Program-made: the position numbers and the translations under genes | In this document: piece by piece, positions 60,631 to 64,000 of the stretch | How positions within the stretch are numbered: the stretch's first letter is position 1 | How the letters are laid out: each line of letters starts with the position of its first letter | The notes under the pieces: model-generated | What the model saw: only the letters and a program-made list of their open reading frames with translations | What the model was told of the DNA's origin: nothing | Databases searched by the model: none | DNA from: Halorussus sp. MSC15.2 | Lineage (GTDB): Archaea > Halobacteriota > Halobacteria > Halobacteriales > Haladaptataceae | Assembly (NCBI RefSeq): GCF_010747475.1 | Contig: NZ_VSLZ01000001.1 | Coordinates: 1,240,001-1,304,000 of the forward strand | Direction: 5' to 3' | Length of the DNA: 64,000 bases

Positions 60631-60780
60631 CCCGGCACGTCAGTCCCGATTCGAGTCGCCTCGCACCGACCGACCGAGAACGGTGTGTCGTCGGGCGAGT
60701 TCGGACCAGCATCAGTCGTGATAATCGGAGGGGAGAATTTATTTCACCCCGTTTCAAACCAACCGGCAGGTGACTATCAG

Positions 60781-61143
60781 ATGGCGAAAAACGTACTCAT
60801 CGTAGACGATTCGGAATTTATGCGGAATCTACTGCGGGAGATTCTCGAAGAGGAGTTCGAAATCGCTGGCGAGGCCGAGAACGGCGTCGAGGCGGTCGAA
60901 CTCTACGAGGAACACTCTCCCAACCTCGTGATGATGGACATCGTGATGCCGATTCGCGACGGCATCGAGGCCACCACCGAAATCAAGGAGGCCAACCCCG
61001 ACTCGAACATCATCATGTGTACGAGTATCGGTCAGGAAGAGAAGATGAAGGCCGCTATCAAGGCGGGCGCGGACGGCTACATCACCAAACCCTTCCAGAA
61101 ACCGAGCGTGATGGACGCAATCGAGGACGTAATCTCAGCATGA
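60781..61143 (+). CDS. cheY: Chemotaxis response regulator CheY
   Basis: The 120-residue receiver domain has the acidic pair Asp9-Asp10 (LIVDDSEFM), phospho-acceptor Asp53 (MMDIVMP), the Thr/Ser switch (MCTSIGQ) and Lys in YITKPFQKP. When phosphorylated by CheA it acts on the archaellum motor through CheF-type adaptors. ATG 60781 is preceded by AGGTGA at 60768-60773 (a ribosome binding site) and TTTATTT at 60738-60744. It overlaps cheB by ATGA. Confidence 0.95.
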   Translation: MAKNVLIVDDSEFMRNLLREILEEEFEIAGEAENGVEAVELYEEHSPNLVMMDIVMPIRDGIEATTEIKEANPDSNIIMCTSIGQEEKMKAAIKAGADGYITKPFQKPSVMDAIEDVISA

Positions 61144-62180
61144 CCAAAGCCGTCGTCGTCGATGACTCTCACTTCATGCGGACGGTCATCTCCGACATCC
61201 TCGAAGAGGGCGGCATCGATGTCGTCGCACAGGCCGGGGACGGCGAGGAGGGCGTCGAAGCCGTGACCGCCCACGACCCCGACGTGGTGACGATGGACGT
61301 CGAGATGCCCCGGATGGACGGCATCGAGGCCGTCGAGGAGATAATGGAGACGAACCCCGTCCCGATTCTGATGCTCTCGGCGCACACCGAGGACGGCGCA
61401 GACGCGACGTTCGAGGCGCTGGAGAAGGGCGCGGTGGACTTCCTCGCCAAGCCCGGCGGCGAAGTCTCAACGGAGATTTCGGCCCACGGCGACGCGCTGG
61501 TCGAGAAAGTCACGTCCGCGACGCGGGCGGACCCCGAGTCGGTCGACGACGTGAACACCCGGAGCAGTAGCACGCTCGAGACGGACCACGGCTACGTCGA
61601 GAGTCCGACGCTCGTCGTCGGGGCCTCGACGGGCGGCCCGCGAGTCGTCGAGCGCGTGCTGTCGAGTCTCCCGCTGGAGGCCGACCTCCGAGTGCTCGTC
61701 GTCCAGCACATGCCCGACGGCTTCACCGGCCGGTTCGCCGAGCGCCTCGACCGTCGGAGCGAGTACGACGTGCGCGAGGCCGAGGACGGGATGCGCATCG
61801 GCGGCGGCGAGGCGGTCGTGGCGAAGGGCGACTACCACATGGAGGTCGCGGGATACGGAAACGGTCGCCTCCGGATTCGCCTCCAGCAGGACGAGGCGCT
61901 CCACGGCGTGCGTCCGGCTATCGACGTGACGATGGAGACGGCCGCCGAGAAGATAGACGGGCCGCTGACCGGCGTCGTCCTCACCGGCATGGGTTCGGAC
62001 GGCGCGGCGGGCATCGAAGCGATAAAGCGAGCGGGCGGTGCGACGGTCGCGCAGGACGAGGAGACCTGCTCGGTGTTCGGCATCCCGGCCCGCGCCATCG
62101 AGACCGGTTGCGTCGATAGCGTGCGCCCGGCCGACGAGGTGGGGAAGGCGATTCTGGACACGATTCGCGATAACGGGTGA
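61140..62180 (+). CDS. cheB: Chemotaxis methylesterase CheB
   Basis: Removes methyl groups from receptor glutamates and deamidates glutamines. The 346-residue protein has an N-terminal receiver (VVVDDSHFM, phospho-Asp53 in TMDVEMP), a linker (~residues 125-155) and the C-terminal catalytic domain with Ser in VVGASTGGPR, His in VVQHMPDGFTGRFAERL and Asp in GMGSDGAAG. The start overlaps the cheY stop by four bases (ATGA). Length is normal. Confidence 0.95.
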   Translation: MTKAVVVDDSHFMRTVISDILEEGGIDVVAQAGDGEEGVEAVTAHDPDVVTMDVEMPRMDGIEAVEEIMETNPVPILMLSAHTEDGADATFEALEKGAVDFLAKPGGEVSTEISAHGDALVEKVTSATRADPESVDDVNTRSSSTLETDHGYVESPTLVVGASTGGPRVVERVLSSLPLEADLRVLVVQHMPDGFTGRFAERLDRRSEYDVREAEDGMRIGGGEAVVAKGDYHMEVAGYGNGRLRIRLQQDEALHGVRPAIDVTMETAAEKIDGPLTGVVLTGMGSDGAAGIEAIKRAGGATVAQDEETCSVFGIPARAIETGCVDSVRPADEVGKAILDTIRDNG

Positions 62181-62186
62181 TAATAC

Positions 62187-64000
62187 ATGGACGACTACTT
62201 ACAGGATTTCATACGCGAGAGTGAAGAGAACGTCACGGAGTTGAACAACTCCCTGCTCGAACTGGAGGACGACCCGTCCGACGAGGCCGCGATGGACTCA
62301 ATCTTCCGGACGGCCCACACGCTGAAGGGCAACTTCGGCGCGATGGGCTTCCAAGACGAGAGCAACCTCGCACACGCCATCGAGGACCTGCTGGACGAGA
62401 TTCGGCAGGGCCGGATGGAGGTCACGCCCGAGATTATGGACCTCGTGTTCGCGGGCGTGGACGAAATCGACCGCGCGCTCGGTCAGATAGAGGACGACGG
62501 CGAGTCCGACATCGACCCGGACGACACCATCGAGGAGATTCGGGGCGTCATCGAGCGCGGCGAGACGGTCTCGGACGACGCCGACGCGGAGTCCGCGACC
62601 CCGGATTCGGGCGACGACGCGAGTTCCGAATCGACCGGCGACGAGATTCCGGTGGACGAGTTCGAGGACCCCGCGGTGCTGGCCGACGCCGACGGCGACG
62701 TGTTCCACGTGGCCGTGGACATGGGCGACCCCCAGATGAAGGGCGTGGACGCGATGTTCGCGCTCGAAGGACTGGAACGGGACCTCGACCTCCTCGGGAC
62801 GGTCCCCGGGGTCGAGGCCATCAACGACGGCGAGTACGACGACGGCTTCGACGCCTTCGTCGTCGGCGAGAGCGCTGGCGACGTGGAGGCCGTTGTCGGG
62901 TCGGTCGGCAAAATCGACGCCGGGACGGTGACCCCGCTCGACGCGGACGACATCGACGTCGAAAGTTCGACGGATGCGGGCGGCGACGAGACCGGTGCGG
63001 ACGGCGAGGCGGCGACGGACGCCGCTGACGTGAGCGACGCGGACGTCAGCGATACCGACGACACCGACGCAGGCGCTGACGATGCTCCCGTCGACGCCAC
63101 CGAGACCGACGCGGCCGACGAACCGACGGACGCAGACGACTTCACCGATGCCGACGTGGTCGAGACCGCCGATTCGGACGACCCCGACTCAGACGGCGGG
63201 TCCGACGACGCGTCCGCCGAGGAGATAGAGGAGATACAGTCGGTCCGCGTGGACGTGGACCAGTTGGACGACCTGCACGGGCAGGTCGAGCAGTTGGTCA
63301 CCAGTCGCATCAAACTCCGGCGGTCGGTCGAACAGGCCCAACTCGACAGCGCGGAGGACCACCTCGACGAACTCGACAAGATAACGTCGAGTCTGCAGGA
63401 CACCGTGATGGACATGCGGTTGGTCCCGCTGAAGAAGGTCGTCAACAAGTTCCCGCGACTGGTTCGGGACCTCGCGCGCGAGCAGGACAAGCAGATAGAC
63501 TTCGAGATGGAGGGGACCGACATCGAGTTGGACCGCACCATCCTCGACGAGATAAGCGACCCGCTGATGCACCTCCTGCGAAACGCGGTGGACCACGGCA
63601 TCGAACCGCCCGAGGAGCGCGAGGCGGCGGGCAAGCCTCGGGAGGGGACCATCCGACTCCGCGGCTTCCGCGAGCGCGACCGCGTGACCATCGAAGTCGA
63701 GGACGACGGTCACGGTATCGACCCCGACGGCATCCGGTCCAAGGCGGTCGAGAAGGGCGTCATGACCCGCGAGGAGGCCGAGAAGCTCGACACCGAGGAG
63801 GCCCAGAAACTCGTCTTCCACGCCGGGTTCTCGACCAACGACGAGGTGACCGACGTCAGCGGTCGAGGCGTCGGGATGGACGTGGTGCAGGACACCGTCT
63901 CGCGTCTCGACGGCGAGATTCGAGTCGATAGCGCGCCCGGCGAGGGCACGACCATCAGCCTCTCGCTGCCGGTCACCGTGGCCATCGTCAAGGTCCTGTT
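62187..64000 (+). CDS. cheA: Chemotaxis histidine kinase CheA (3' end cut off)
   Basis: ATG 62187 starts six bases after cheB. P1: Hpt helix with phospho-His44 in RTAHTLKGNFGAMGFQ. P2-like region around residues 150-250 (DVFHVAVDMGDPQMKGVDAMFALEGLERDLDL). A ~90-residue Asp/Ala/Thr-rich disordered linker follows. P3 dimerisation (SVRVDVDQLDDLHGQVEQLVTS; TVMDMRLVPLKKVV) and P4 ATPase follow with N-box LLRNAVDHGIE, G1 EDDGHGID and G2 GRGVGMDVV. The window ends just as the ATPase closes (ISLSLPVTVAIVKVL), so P5 is missing. Confidence 0.95.
   Translation, partial: MDDYLQDFIRESEENVTELNNSLLELEDDPSDEAAMDSIFRTAHTLKGNFGAMGFQDESNLAHAIEDLLDEIRQGRMEVTPEIMDLVFAGVDEIDRALGQIEDDGESDIDPDDTIEEIRGVIERGETVSDDADAESATPDSGDDASSESTGDEIPVDEFEDPAVLADADGDVFHVAVDMGDPQMKGVDAMFALEGLERDLDLLGTVPGVEAINDGEYDDGFDAFVVGESAGDVEAVVGSVGKIDAGTVTPLDADDIDVESSTDAGGDETGADGEAATDAADVSDADVSDTDDTDAGADDAPVDATETDAADEPTDADDFTDADVVETADSDDPDSDGGSDDASAEEIEEIQSVRVDVDQLDDLHGQVEQLVTSRIKLRRSVEQAQLDSAEDHLDELDKITSSLQDTVMDMRLVPLKKVVNKFPRLVRDLAREQDKQIDFEMEGTDIELDRTILDEISDPLMHLLRNAVDHGIEPPEEREAAGKPREGTIRLRGFRERDRVTIEVEDDGHGIDPDGIRSKAVEKGVMTREEAEKLDTEEAQKLVFHAGFSTNDEVTDVSGRGVGMDVVQDTVSRLDGEIRVDSAPGEGTTISLSLPVTVAIVKVL

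Noticed and set aside
1-64000. Insertion sequences, prophage, CRISPR or defence island
   Set aside because: No transposase, integrase, terminal inverted repeats, Cas or restriction genes recognised anywhere in the window.

Overview
The window looks like chromosomal DNA of an extremely halophilic archaeon (class Halobacteria). The evidence is high GC with strong third-position G/C, very acidic proteins, many Tat signals of the RR-x-F/Y-L-K type, TATA boxes 25-30 nt ahead of start codons (leaderless-style genes), HalOD1 and AN1-type small proteins, archaeal-type GHMP shikimate kinase, GTP cyclohydrolase III and a Che operon. A complete methylaspartate-cycle gene set suggests a lineage that assimilates acetate by that route rather than by the glyoxylate shunt. 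The genus cannot be fixed from sequence reading alone.

Layout. 0-1.4 kb: tail of an unknown gene, then shikimate kinase and chorismate mutase. 1.4-6.4 kb: AT-richer, sparsely coding stretch with a lipoprotein, a membrane protein, a GAF protein and a beta-propeller dehydrogenase. 6.4-14.8 kb: GNAT, RHH regulator, AN1 zinc finger, SurE, a lipoprotein serpin, a flavin monooxygenase, an EamA transporter, an ATP-grasp ligase and a CPBP protease. 14.8-25.6 kb: Rsm22-like methyltransferase overlapping prephenate dehydrogenase, small membrane proteins, an anchored aldo/keto reductase, cystathionine synthase/lyase, EPSP synthase, UspA and an M24 peptidase. 25.6-32.3 kb: tRNA-Ser with a duplicated 3' end, a DUF2064 protein, uracil-DNA glycosylase, two regulators, a cupredoxin, chorismate synthase and a BNR-repeat protein. 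32.4-39 kb: methylaspartate-cycle cluster (glmS-glmE-mal-mch-citE, with divergent mct). 39-43.2 kb: small conserved proteins, uridine kinase, cold-shock protein, GTP cyclohydrolase III and a CBS protein. 43.4-51.6 kb: branched-chain-amino-acid-type ABC transporter (livHMGF) plus two paralogous binding proteins. 51.7-58.5 kb: phosphoglycerate kinase, GNAT, tRNA-Thr, a wHTH, an FG-GAP propeller, a zinc ribbon, a Rieske protein and small regulators. 58.6-64 kb: a membrane protein, then cheW-cheY-cheB-cheA (cheA runs off the end).

How genes work together. Five aromatic-biosynthesis genes (shikimate kinase, chorismate mutase, tyrA, aroA, aroC) are dispersed over the first 31 kb. The methylaspartate genes convert glutamate through methylaspartate and mesaconate to mesaconyl-CoA, methylmalyl-CoA and then glyoxylate plus propionyl-CoA. 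The liv genes and two Tat-exported binding proteins form one uptake system whose permeases and one ATPase carry large, unusual insertions.

Quality warning. Five genes (aroA, uspA, a small membrane protein, livH and a large membrane protein, the last twice) are each broken by what reads as loss of a single base, and each is restored by adding one base back. Six such one-base deletions in one window point to systematic sequencing or assembly error rather than real decay. I saw no CRISPR array, transposase, integrase or obvious defence system.
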